Source of the DNA: Lachnospiraceae bacterium
Lineage (GTDB): Bacteria > Bacillota > Clostridia > Lachnospirales > Lachnospiraceae
Assembly (NCBI GenBank): GCA_014804795.1
Contig: JAAUZC010000042.1
Coordinates: 1-64,000, forward strand
Length of the DNA: 64,000 nt
Direction of reading: 5' to 3'
A program made the position numbers and the translations under genes. Below, in pieces: positions 36,731-45,748 of this stretch. The first letter of the stretch is position 1. Every line of letters begins with the position of its first letter. Under the pieces are notes generated by a model. The model was not told the origin of the DNA. It worked only from the letters and a program-made list of their open reading frames with translations, and searched no databases.

Positions 36731-37870
36731 ATGAAATTTTTGTTTGTTTCAGATTCATTCAAAGGAAGTCTCACCAGTGAAATGACAGGGGATTTGTTAG
36801 AGAGGGCGGCAAAGGAGATTTTTCCGGACTGTATCTGTGAAAAGCTGCCGGTGGCGGATGGCGGCGAAGGTACGGTGAATGCCGTGGTCAGGGCAGTGAG
36901 CGGTGAGATAATTCCTGTTACGGTGCATGGCCCTTTGATGGAGATGCAGAATGCCTGTTACGGAAAGCTGGATGAGAAAAGGGCGGTTTTGGAGATGGCT
37001 TCGGCATCAGGATATGCTCTGGTGCCGGCGGAGAAAAAGAATCCGTTATATACAACGACCTACGGTACAGGCGAGATGATACGGGATGCTCTGGATAAGG
37101 GATTTCGGGATATTTCCATAGCGATCGGCGGCTCTGCCACAAACGACGGCGGTATGGGCTGTATGCGTGCTCTGGGCGTCCGGTTTCTGGATGAAAACGG
37201 GACGGAGTTGGACGGAGCGGGAAAAGATCTGGGCAGAGTGGCGCATATTGACTGTTCGGATTTGGATGGGCGGATAAAGGAAACAAAATTTAAGGTCATG
37301 TGCGATGTGACAAATCCTCTCTGCGGAGAAAACGGGGCGACTTATACATTTGGAAAACAAAAGGGCGGAACGCCGGAGATACTGGAAGAGTTGGAACATG
37401 GCATGCGGCATTACAGAGATGTGATCGTGAAAGAATTCGGTGTGAACCCGGATGAGATGGAAGGTTCCGGTGCGGCAGGCGGACTGGGAGCGGCGCTTCT
37501 GGTATTTTTAAAAGCAACGCTGCGTTCTGGCATTGAGACAGTCCTTGAGCTGATACATTTTGATGCATATCTGAAAGATGCTTCTCTTGTGATAACCGGA
37601 GAAGGGCGGACTGACAGGCAGTCCTGTTTTGGGAAAGTGGTGCAGGGTGTCGGCGAACACTGCAAAAATAAAAATATTCCTGCGATTGCCCTTGTGGGCA
37701 GTATGGGAGAGGGTGCGGAGAATATTTACGGGCATGGCATTCTCTCCATTATGACAACGGTCAATGGTGCGATGTCATTGGAGGAGGCGATGGAACATGC
37801 CGAAGAGTTGTATTATAATGGCGCGGTCAGAATGTTCCGTATGGTGAAGGCCGGGATGGGATTAAAATAA
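36731..37870 (+). CDS. Glycerate kinase
   Basis: A 379-residue enzyme of the GarK/GlxK family that phosphorylates D-glycerate for entry to glycolysis. FVSDSFKGSLTS at the start, PVADGGEGT near 42, GGSATNDGGMG near 133 and the TGEGRTDRQS motif near 285 are family signatures. ATG 36731 gives the standard N-terminus, although no good RBS stands at the normal distance; GAAGGA from the upstream inverted-repeat end lies 14 bases away. Confidence 0.92.
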   Translation: MKFLFVSDSFKGSLTSEMTGDLLERAAKEIFPDCICEKLPVADGGEGTVNAVVRAVSGEIIPVTVHGPLMEMQNACYGKLDEKRAVLEMASASGYALVPAEKKNPLYTTTYGTGEMIRDALDKGFRDISIAIGGSATNDGGMGCMRALGVRFLDENGTELDGAGKDLGRVAHIDCSDLDGRIKETKFKVMCDVTNPLCGENGATYTFGKQKGGTPEILEELEHGMRHYRDVIVKEFGVNPDEMEGSGAAGGLGAALLVFLKATLRSGIETVLELIHFDAYLKDASLVITGEGRTDRQSCFGKVVQGVGEHCKNKNIPAIALVGSMGEGAENIYGHGILSIMTTVNGAMSLEEAMEHAEELYYNGAVRMFRMVKAGMGLK

Positions 37871-37895
37871 GGACAAGTGGAAGAATGAAAAAAGC

Positions 37896-37924
37896 TTGAC
37901 AGCATGGAGTAATTGTATTATAGT
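37896..37924 (+). promoter_or_regulatory. Promoter of the LacI-family gene
   Basis: TTGACA (37896-37901), 17-base spacer, TATAGT (37919-37924). Confidence 0.82.
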
Positions 37925-37931
37925 AGCGATG

Positions 37932-37943
37932 GAAAACGTTTTC
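37932..37943. promoter_or_regulatory. LacI-family operator
   Basis: GAAAACGTTTTC, a perfect 12-base palindrome with central CG, just downstream of the -10 box. This is the classic LacI/GalR-type half-site arrangement and points to autorepression. Confidence 0.78.
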
Positions 37944-38017
37944 TGAACCTGATACCCTGCAGACGGAGTATCAGCACACATAAAACGCAGGGAAAAGAAA
38001 ACAAAGCAGGAGTAGAA

Positions 38018-39007
38018 ATGGTTTCAATTAAAGATGTGGCAAAACAGGCGGGCGTGGCAATCTCCACAGTATCCAAGGTGTTAAACGGTTACCCGGGTGT
38101 CAGTGAGAAGACGAAGAAAAAGGTGCAGGAAGCGATAGAAGAGCTGCATTTTGTACCGAATTCCATTGCGGCGGCGCTTTCCTCAAAACAGGCGGGGCGC
38201 ATCGCGCTGTTAATGAATCTGAATACCCAGACCAAGGCGATCGATGAGATTGATATGCAGTATATCGCAGGAGCGATTCAGAAAGCACAGGAGATGGGGC
38301 TTGATCTGATCACCGTATTTTTTTCCATGCTGAAGGGAAAGTCGGTAAGCGAGATCATCAGGTATTTCAAGGCCCAGAGCATAGAGGGCATTATCGTTTA
38401 CGGCATTTCAAAAAATGATAAGGTTCTCTGGGAACTGGTGGAAGCTGGAGCCTTTAAGATGGTGTTAGTGGATGTATCGTTTCATCAGGCATCGGTTTCC
38501 TGCATCGGTATCAACCACAGGCAGGCGCAGATTGATGTGGCGCGGAAGACAATTCTGGAAAATGAGTCAAAAAAGATTTTCTATATCGCAGGGAAAAAGA
38601 ATTCCTATCCCGGCGCAGAGCGCCTTAAGGGAATTGAAGAACTGGCGGCGGAACTTTCCTGTAAGCTGTTTGTGCGCTATGGAGATTTCAGCGAGTTAAA
38701 GGCGAGGAATCTGACATTTCAGTATGCCAAGGGCAGAGACGTCATTGTCTGCGGTTCGGATCTGATGGCCATCGGCGCTATGCGTGCTCTGATAGAAATG
38801 GACATTTTCCGCCCGGTCTGCGGGTTTGACGGGCTTGTGCTGATGGGTTATGCAGGGAAGCAGATGAACACGGTGCAGCAGAATTTTGCCGGGGTTTCTT
38901 CTGCGGCAGTGGAGGAACTGCGGTATTTATTGCAGGGAGGAGAAGGAAGAGAGGTTGTTTTGCCGCATAGTATTGTACGAATGAAGTATTTGGATATTAT
39001 TGCGTAA
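38018..39007 (+). CDS. LacI family transcriptional regulator
   Basis: A 329-residue regulator. N-terminal HTH (IKDVAKQAGVAISTVSKVLNG, residues 4-24) with the hinge segment SIAAALSSKQAG, then a periplasmic-binding-protein-like ligand domain. Starts MVSIKDV at 38018 after GCAGGAG; the frame upstream covers its own operator and is not coding. Immediately upstream of glgP-malQ-GH31, so probably the regulator of alpha-glucan use; the effector is likely a maltose-type sugar (inference). Confidence 0.93.
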   Translation: MVSIKDVAKQAGVAISTVSKVLNGYPGVSEKTKKKVQEAIEELHFVPNSIAAALSSKQAGRIALLMNLNTQTKAIDEIDMQYIAGAIQKAQEMGLDLITVFFSMLKGKSVSEIIRYFKAQSIEGIIVYGISKNDKVLWELVEAGAFKMVLVDVSFHQASVSCIGINHRQAQIDVARKTILENESKKIFYIAGKKNSYPGAERLKGIEELAAELSCKLFVRYGDFSELKARNLTFQYAKGRDVIVCGSDLMAIGAMRALIEMDIFRPVCGFDGLVLMGYAGKQMNTVQQNFAGVSSAAVEELRYLLQGGEGREVVLPHSIVRMKYLDIIA

Positions 39008-39020
39008 ATCAGCAGATACC

Positions 39021-39075
39021 CATAAGCTCCAATAAGGTGTGTTGGGAGGATATGTGCGGAACTTAAAATCAGAAG
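39021..39075. repeat. Short degenerate family B-like repeat before glgP
   Basis: CATA..CTCC (39021-39030) pairs with GGAG..TATG (39045-39054), and is followed by TGCGGAACTTAAAA and the glgP RBS, mirroring the right end of the family B repeats before adk and hisC. Confidence 0.5.
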
Positions 39076-39086
39076 GAGAATTATTT

Positions 39087-41417
39087 ATGACAGAATTACA
39101 GATGCCGAGAAAAGTGTTACAGCTTAATATGGAAAATCAGCTTGCTATGCTGGCGGAAAAAAAGTATGGCAAAAAGATTGAGGAATGTACGGATGCGGAG
39201 CTCTATTACGCTGTTTTGGAGCTGACAAAGGAAATGACAGAGGTTACAGAGGGGATTACAGGGGAGAAGAAGCTTTACTACATATCAGCGGAATTTTTGA
39301 TCGGAAAGCTTTTATCCAACAACCTGATCAATCTGGGAATCTACGAAGAACTGGATAAGATTTTGAAAAAGTACGGAAAAGAATTGTCAAAAATCGAGGA
39401 GGCAGAACCGGAACCGTCTCTCGGAAACGGCGGGCTTGGCCGTCTGGCGGCATGTTTTCTGGATTCCATCGCTACCCTTGGACTGCATGGCGACGGTGTC
39501 GGCTTAAACTATCACTTTGGGCTTTTCAAACAGGTATTTGAAAATAAGCTGCAGGAGGCAGAGCCCAACGAATGGATAGAAGAAAACAGCTGGTTAAATA
39601 AGACAGACACTACTTTTGAAGTGGCTTTTGGCGACATGACAGTGAAGTCCAGGCTGTATGATATTGACGTGATAGGATATGACAATGGTGTGAACAAACT
39701 GCATCTGTTTGATCTTGAGTCTGTGGATGAGAGTATTGTGGAAGACGGCATCAATTTTGACAAAGAAGAAATCGCAAAGAATCTGACACTGTTTTTGTAT
39801 CCTGATGATTCTGATGAAGCAGGAAATCTTTTAAGAATCTATCAGCAGTATTTTATGGTCAGCAACGCTGCACAGCTTATTTTACAGGAGCTGAAAGAAA
39901 AGAAACAGGATCTGAAGAAGATGTATGACTACTGTGTGATCCAGATCAACGATACGCATCCGACTATGGTCATTCCTGAACTGATCCGTATTCTGGTGGA
40001 GGATAAGGCGTTTACGTTAGATGAGGCGATCGAAGTGGTGAGCAAGACCTGTGCCTATACAAACCATACGATCCTGGCGGAAGCGTTGGAGAAATGGCCG
40101 CTTGCATATCTGGAGAAAGTGGTACCGGGACTTGTGCCTATTATCAAAGAGCTGGATAAGAGAGTGCGGAAAAAATATCCGAAAAATAAAAATGTCTGGA
40201 TCATTGATAAGGATGACAGAGTACATATGGCGCATATCGATATTCACTATGGTTTTTCTGTGAACGGTGTGGCGGCAATCCATACGGAGATTTTGAAAAA
40301 TACGGAGCTGCATGATTTCTATAAGCTGTATCCTGAGAAGTTCAATAACAAGACGAACGGCATTACCTTCAGACGTTGGCTGTTGTCCTGCAACAGAGAG
40401 CTGACGACATATATTGAAGGCCTTATCGGAAAAGGATTTAAGAAAGACGCAAATGAACTGGAAAAACTTCTTGCTTTTGAAGAAGACGGAGCAGTGCTTG
40501 ATAAACTTGCTGAGATCAAACGGATCAAGAAGCAGGAACTGGCGGCCTATGTAAAAGAGATGGAAGATGTGGAATTAAACCCGGATGCTATCTTTGACAT
40601 TCAGGTAAAGAGGCTGCATGAGTACAAGAGACAGCAGATGAATGCACTCTATATCATCCACAAATATCTGGAAATCAAAGGAGGCAAAAAACCCGACAGG
40701 CCGATCACTTTTATTTTCGGTGCGAAAGCGGCGCCTGCTTACGTGATCGCGAAAGATATTATCCATCTGCTTCTGGTGCTGGAAGAGATTGTGAATAATG
40801 ATAAGGATGTCAGCCCTTATATGACAGTGTTAATGGTAGAAAACTATAATGTCAGCTATGCGGAGAAGATCATTCCGGCCTGTGATATTTCCGAACAGAT
40901 TTCTTTAGCCTCCAAAGAAGCTTCGGGTACCGGTAATATGAAGTTTATGTTAAACGGTGCGGTGACGCTTGGAACGGCGGACGGCGCCAACGTGGAAATC
41001 CATGAACTGGTAGGCGATGACAACATTTACATTTTCGGGGAAGATTCGGATACAGTCATCGGCTATTATGAAGAAAAGAAAAACGGAAAACCGGGCTATG
41101 TATCCAAGGAATATTATAAGAAGAGCAAGGTGATCAAAGAGGCGGTAGACTTTATTGTCGGAAAGCAGGCGATGGCGGTCGGCAATAAGGAAAACTTAAA
41201 GAGGCTGCATGATGAACTGTTAAATAAGGACTGGTTCATGACTCTGCTTGATCTGGAAGATTATATTGCGGCAAAAGATCAGGCTTTTGCAGACTATGAG
41301 AACAGAACGAAATGGAAGAAGATGATGCTTCACAATATTGCAAAAGCGGGATTTTTCTCTTCTGACAGGACGATTGAAGAATATAACAGGGATATTTGGC
41401 ATCTGACTATGGTGTAA
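39087..41417 (+). CDS. glgP: Glycogen/maltodextrin phosphorylase
   Basis: A 776-residue PLP enzyme releasing glucose 1-phosphate from alpha-1,4-glucans. [15 protein letters not shown] near 111 and the PLP-lysine motif [14 protein letters not shown] near 612 are intact; the start METLQ-type sequence MTELQMPRK lies 7 bases after AGAAGGAG. First enzyme of an alpha-glucan cluster with malQ and a GH31 glucosidase. Confidence 0.95.
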   Translation: MTELQMPRKVLQLNMENQLAMLAEKKYGKKIEECTDAELYYAVLELTKEMTEVTEGITGEKKLYYISAEFLIGKLLSNNLINLGIYEELDKILKKYGKELSKIEEAEPEPSLGNGGLGRLAACFLDSIATLGLHGDGVGLNYHFGLFKQVFENKLQEAEPNEWIEENSWLNKTDTTFEVAFGDMTVKSRLYDIDVIGYDNGVNKLHLFDLESVDESIVEDGINFDKEEIAKNLTLFLYPDDSDEAGNLLRIYQQYFMVSNAAQLILQELKEKKQDLKKMYDYCVIQINDTHPTMVIPELIRILVEDKAFTLDEAIEVVSKTCAYTNHTILAEALEKWPLAYLEKVVPGLVPIIKELDKRVRKKYPKNKNVWIIDKDDRVHMAHIDIHYGFSVNGVAAIHTEILKNTELHDFYKLYPEKFNNKTNGITFRRWLLSCNRELTTYIEGLIGKGFKKDANELEKLLAFEEDGAVLDKLAEIKRIKKQELAAYVKEMEDVELNPDAIFDIQVKRLHEYKRQQMNALYIIHKYLEIKGGKKPDRPITFIFGAKAAPAYVIAKDIIHLLLVLEEIVNNDKDVSPYMTVLMVENYNVSYAEKIIPACDISEQISLASKEASGTGNMKFMLNGAVTLGTADGANVEIHELVGDDNIYIFGEDSDTVIGYYEEKKNGKPGYVSKEYYKKSKVIKEAVDFIVGKQAMAVGNKENLKRLHDELLNKDWFMTLLDLEDYIAAKDQAFADYENRTKWKKMMLHNIAKAGFFSSDRTIEEYNRDIWHLTMV

Positions 41418-41428
41418 ACCAAGCCGGA

Positions 41429-41517
41429 CGAGTCCCGGCAAAATAAATAGCAACGGGGTTCCGCGTGGTTACAGTCACCCCTTATGCTATTTATTTTGTC
41501 AGGACTCTGGTTGTGGT
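41429..41517. other. Long hairpin after glgP
   Basis: AAAATAAATAGCA pairs perfectly with TGCTATTTATTTT, extended by AGTCC/GGACT with two mismatches; the loop holds GGGGT/ACCCC. It may end glgP transcription, but the T-stretch is within the stem. Confidence 0.55.
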
Positions 41518-41520
41518 TGA

Positions 41521-41820
41521 GGCGTAAGTCAGATGTGAGGATAGGTTATGGTTGGGCGTAAGTCGGAGATCAGAAGGTTATGATTTAGGCGTAAGTCAGA
41601 TGTGAGGAAGGTTTTGGTTGGGGAGTAAGTCGAAGATCAGAAAGTTATGATTTAGGCATAAGTCAGATGTGAGGATAGGTTATGGTTGGGGCGTAAGTCG
41701 AAGATCAGGAAAGTTATGATTTAGGCATAAGTCAGATGTGAGGATAGGTTTTGGTTAAGGCGTAAGTCGGAGGTAAGGGAAGTTACAGCTGAGGCGTAAG
41801 CCGGAAGCAGGATGGGTTAA
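41521..41820. repeat. Tandem repeat array between glgP and malQ
   Basis: Nine units of 33-37 bases, each beginning GGCGTAAGTC or a close variant. Two unit types alternate (AGATGTGAGGA and GAAGATCAGAA cores), giving a higher-order period near 67. Units decay towards malQ. No spacers unlike each other, so not CRISPR. No coding seen. Confidence 0.85.
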
Positions 41821-41835
41821 AGAAATGGGGGAAAT

Positions 41836-43332
41836 ATGAGAAGGAGCGGCGTATTATTACCGATTACAAGCATTCCATCGAAGTATGGGATCGGGGGATT
41901 TTCAAAAGAATGTTATGAATTTGTGGATTTTCTGGAAAGGGCGGGGCAGTCTTTGTGGCAGATACTGCCGCTTGGGCCGACCGGCTATGGGGATTCTCCC
42001 TACCAGTCTTTTTCTGCTTATGCGGGTAATCCCTATTTTATTGATCTGGAAAAGCTGATAGAAGCGGGATGGATCACGAAAGAAGATTGTGGTGATGAAA
42101 TTCTTTCGGGAGACGGGCAGAGATATGTGGACTATGAGAAAATTTATCACACCCGGTTTAAGATTTTAAGGAAAGCATATGAAAACAGCGGGATTCATGA
42201 TCATACGGCGTTTCGAATTTATTGTGAGAAAAACGCCTACTGGCTGGATAATTATGCGCTATACATGGCTGTCAAAAATACTTTCGGCGGAAAGAGTTTT
42301 AATGAGTGGGATGAGGATATCCGTTTCCGGAAACCCTCCGCAATGCGCCGGTATCGTGAGGACTATGCGGAAGAAATCGATTTTATCCGGTTTCAGCAGT
42401 ACCTGTTTGATGAACAGTGGCATGCACTGCGGACATATGCGGCAGAAAAGGGCATAAAGATTATCGGCGATATCCCAATCTATGCGGCTTATGATTCGGC
42501 TGATGTATGGGGGGCGCCGGAGTTGTTTCAGTTAGATGAAAATCTGCTGCCTGTGGCCGTGGCAGGCTGCCCTCCGGATGCTTTTTCCGCAACGGGACAG
42601 CTCTGGGGGAATCCTCTGTACCGTTGGGATTATCATAAAGAGACGGGCTATGACTGGTGGATGAAACGAATTGCCAGATGTTATGAGCTCTATGATATTT
42701 TGCGGATCGATCATTTCAGAGGCTTTGATGAGTATTATTCCATTCCTTATGGTGATCCCACAGCGCAGTTCGGGCATTGGGAAAAGGGACCCGGTTATGA
42801 GATTTTTCAGGTTATGAAAAAAACGTTGGGAAAACGGGAAGTGATCGCGGAGGATCTGGGACTGTTGACGCCCTCGGTAGTGAGACTTGTGAAAAAGAGC
42901 GGCTATCCGGGCATGAAAGTATTGCTGTTTGCGTTTAATGCGGGGGATGACAGTGAATACCTGCCTCATCATTATGATAAAAATGCAGTCGTTTATACGG
43001 GAACACATGACAACGATACGATTGAGGGATGGCTTAAGTGGGCAAAGAGAGCGGATGTTTCATTCGCAATGAAGTATTTGGGAGTAAAACGCAAGAAAGA
43101 TATCCGTTTTGCTATGATTCGGGTGGCTATTTCCTCTGCGGCGGATACGGCGGTAATTCCGATACAGGATTATCTGGGACTTGATAACAGTGCCAGAATG
43201 AATCTGCCCTCCACGCTTGGAGATAACTGGAAGTGGCGGCTTCTGCCCGGCGAACTTTCCGAAAAACTTGCGGAGCAGATGGCGGAGCTGACAGCGTTGT
43301 ACGGGAGAAAACAGGAAAATAAGCCGGTTTAG
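41836..43332 (+). CDS. malQ: 4-alpha-glucanotransferase (amylomaltase)
   Basis: A 498-residue GH77 enzyme that disproportionates maltodextrins. RRSGVLLPITSIPSKYGIG start, PLGPTGYGDSPYQSFSAYAGN, the nucleophile region RIDHFRGF and EDLGLLTP are present. GGGGGAA precedes the ATG. Feeds longer glucans to GlgP. Confidence 0.95.
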   Translation: MRRSGVLLPITSIPSKYGIGGFSKECYEFVDFLERAGQSLWQILPLGPTGYGDSPYQSFSAYAGNPYFIDLEKLIEAGWITKEDCGDEILSGDGQRYVDYEKIYHTRFKILRKAYENSGIHDHTAFRIYCEKNAYWLDNYALYMAVKNTFGGKSFNEWDEDIRFRKPSAMRRYREDYAEEIDFIRFQQYLFDEQWHALRTYAAEKGIKIIGDIPIYAAYDSADVWGAPELFQLDENLLPVAVAGCPPDAFSATGQLWGNPLYRWDYHKETGYDWWMKRIARCYELYDILRIDHFRGFDEYYSIPYGDPTAQFGHWEKGPGYEIFQVMKKTLGKREVIAEDLGLLTPSVVRLVKKSGYPGMKVLLFAFNAGDDSEYLPHHYDKNAVVYTGTHDNDTIEGWLKWAKRADVSFAMKYLGVKRKKDIRFAMIRVAISSAADTAVIPIQDYLGLDNSARMNLPSTLGDNWKWRLLPGELSEKLAEQMAELTALYGRKQENKPV

Positions 43333-43346
43333 AAAGGAATTTTGTA

Positions 43347-45641
43347 ATGAAAAGTAAGGAAATGCCTTTTGGAAAGATTGTAAAAACAGAGAAGACAGGG
43401 GATGCGGTTGTCGTCACCTTTGAGCATGGTGAGTTGGAAATAACGGCCTATACCGATTTTATTGTCAGGGTATTTGCCGATTTATCCGGTATTCATCCGG
43501 CATCTTTTGCGATAGAAGGAAATAAAAAAACCGGCATCATTGTCAGTGTGGAAGAGGCGAAAGGATGCGTCACTTTTACTACAAAAGAACTGATTGTGAA
43601 AATCCGGGATGAAGCAAAGGTAGATTTTTATGACAAACACGGGAAAGCCTTGTGTATGGACTACCGGGGAGAGAGAAAGGGGGCGAAAACGCTTTCTCTT
43701 GAAATGAAACAGTTTGTGGAGCAGGAAGGGCATGTTCTGACCGAGAAAGATGCAAATCATCGCATTCAGAGTGTCAAGAAGCTGGATGCTGGGGACTGTT
43801 TTTACGGCATGGGCGACAAAACCGGATTTATCAATAAAAGAGGTTATGAGTATGTCTCCTGGAATACGGATGATCCGTTTCCTCATGTAGATTCTTACAA
43901 ATCTTTATATAAGAGCATTCCCTTTTTTATTACTTTAAAAGAGGAAGGTGTGTTCGGTATTTTTTACGATAATACAAACCGGACTTATTTTGACTTTGGA
44001 AAAGAATCGGATGATTATTATTTCTTTGCGGCGGATGAAGGAGATTTAAATTATTACTTTATCGGCGGAAACAGTATGGAAGAAGTGGTGAGAGGATATA
44101 CCTATCTGACTGGAAGGGCGCCGCTGCCGCAGCTCTGGACGTTGGGATATCATCAGTCCCGCTGGGGATACCGCTGCGAGGTGGATATCCGGGAAGTGGC
44201 GGAAAATATGAAAAAACATGGGCTTCCCTGTGACGCGGTTCACATGGATATTGATTATATGCGGGGCTATCGTGTATTTACGGTGGATGAGGAAAAATTT
44301 CCCGATGTAAAGACACTTTCGAAAGATATGCACGAGATGGGACTTCATCTTGTGACGATCATTGATCCGGGAGTGAAGAAAGACGAGGGATATTCCGTAT
44401 ATGATAAGGGTATGGAGAAGGGATATTTTGCCACGTCTCCGGACGGTGAGACCTACGAAAACGCGGTCTGGCCGGGCACAGCGGTATATCCGGATTTTGG
44501 CAGAGAAGCAGTGCGGAAATGGTGGGGCGAAAACCACAGAATTTTAGTGGAAGACGGGATCGACGGTATTTGGAATGATATGAACGAGCCGGCAAGCTTC
44601 AAGGGAGAACTGCCGGAAGACGTGGTGTTTTATGCGGAAGAGCGCAAAACCTGCCACAGTGAGATACACAATGTATACGGACACAATATGGCGAGAGCAA
44701 CCTATGCCGGGTTAAAAGAACTGACAGGGAAACGGCCGTTTGTGATCACAAGAGCCTGCTACAGCGGAAGCCAGAAGTATGCGCTTGCCTGGACCGGCGA
44801 CAATCAGAGCCTTTGGACGCATCTGCAGATGGCGATTCCCCAGTTATGTAATCTGGGTCTGAGCGGCATGCCTTATGTGGGGACAGATATCGGCGGTTTC
44901 GGTTCGGATACCACAAAGGAGCTGATGTGCCGGTGGATTGAACTGGGAAGCCTGTCGCCGTTTTGCAGGAATCACAATGCGCTTGCCTGCAAAGATCAGG
45001 AGCCCTGGAAGTTCGATGAAGAGACACTTGAAATTTATCGGAAGTATTTAAAGCTGCGTTATGCGCTTTTACCGTATTTATATGATCTGTTCAGGCAGCA
45101 GGAGGAGAGCGGGATGCCGTTAATGCGTCCGATGGTGCTGCAGTATGAAAAGGATCATGAAACCCGGAATATGAACGGACAGTTTATGATCGGGGAAAGT
45201 ATCCTTGCGGCGCCGGTAGTAGAACAGGGAGCGACACGGAAGATGGTTTATCTGCCGGAAGGGGAATGGTATGATTATTGGAGCCGGGAAAAGCTGGAGG
45301 GCGGCCGGTATATCATAAGAAAAGCCGCACTGGATGAATGTCCGCTGTTTGTGAAAGCAGGATCTGTGATACCGCATTATCCTGAGATGGATCATGTATC
45401 CAAAGAAAAAGATAAGACGCTGATTCTGCGCGTATATCCGGGAGAGGAGGGAGAGTATTTCCACTACCAGGATAACGGCGAGGATTTTGCATACCGGGAG
45501 GGAGAGTATAACCTGTACCGGATCAGCCTGAAAGACGGGCAGGTTTCTGTGAATCTGGAGCATCAGGGGTATGCGCATGTATATGAAAACATTTTGGTGC
45601 AGTGCAAGGATGAGTTTATCAATAAAGTGATAACTTACTGA
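43347..45641 (+). CDS. Alpha-glucosidase, GH31
   Basis: A 764-residue cytoplasmic glycoside hydrolase: N-terminal beta domain, (beta/alpha)8 barrel, C-terminal beta domains. Nucleophile Asp411 in GIWNDMNEPASF and acid/base Asp485 in WTGDNQS are in place. No signal peptide. It starts 14 bases after malQ, so cotranscribed; removes glucose from maltodextrins or isomaltose-type ends. Linkage preference cannot be read from sequence. Confidence 0.92.
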   Translation: MKSKEMPFGKIVKTEKTGDAVVVTFEHGELEITAYTDFIVRVFADLSGIHPASFAIEGNKKTGIIVSVEEAKGCVTFTTKELIVKIRDEAKVDFYDKHGKALCMDYRGERKGAKTLSLEMKQFVEQEGHVLTEKDANHRIQSVKKLDAGDCFYGMGDKTGFINKRGYEYVSWNTDDPFPHVDSYKSLYKSIPFFITLKEEGVFGIFYDNTNRTYFDFGKESDDYYFFAADEGDLNYYFIGGNSMEEVVRGYTYLTGRAPLPQLWTLGYHQSRWGYRCEVDIREVAENMKKHGLPCDAVHMDIDYMRGYRVFTVDEEKFPDVKTLSKDMHEMGLHLVTIIDPGVKKDEGYSVYDKGMEKGYFATSPDGETYENAVWPGTAVYPDFGREAVRKWWGENHRILVEDGIDGIWNDMNEPASFKGELPEDVVFYAEERKTCHSEIHNVYGHNMARATYAGLKELTGKRPFVITRACYSGSQKYALAWTGDNQSLWTHLQMAIPQLCNLGLSGMPYVGTDIGGFGSDTTKELMCRWIELGSLSPFCRNHNALACKDQEPWKFDEETLEIYRKYLKLRYALLPYLYDLFRQQEESGMPLMRPMVLQYEKDHETRNMNGQFMIGESILAAPVVEQGATRKMVYLPEGEWYDYWSREKLEGGRYIIRKAALDECPLFVKAGSVIPHYPEMDHVSKEKDKTLILRVYPGEEGEYFHYQDNGEDFAYREGEYNLYRISLKDGQVSVNLEHQGYAHVYENILVQCKDEFINKVITY

Positions 45642-45676
45642 TGAAGCTCCCTGCTATAGTTTTTAATATAAGTTGC

Positions 45677-45705
45677 TTGTAGTTGCCGTAAAAATGAACT
45701 ATACT
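45677..45705 (+). promoter_or_regulatory. Promoter of the hybrid kinase gene
   Basis: TTGTAG (45677-45682), 17-base spacer, TATACT (45700-45705). Confidence 0.6.
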
Positions 45706-45748
45706 GAAAAATGAGCAGGTAGAAGGAAAAGGTATGGGGTGACCGGAA

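Noticed and set aside
41521..41820. Possible CRISPR array
   Set aside because: The units are contiguous and alternate between two related types; there are no unique spacers and no cas genes nearby.
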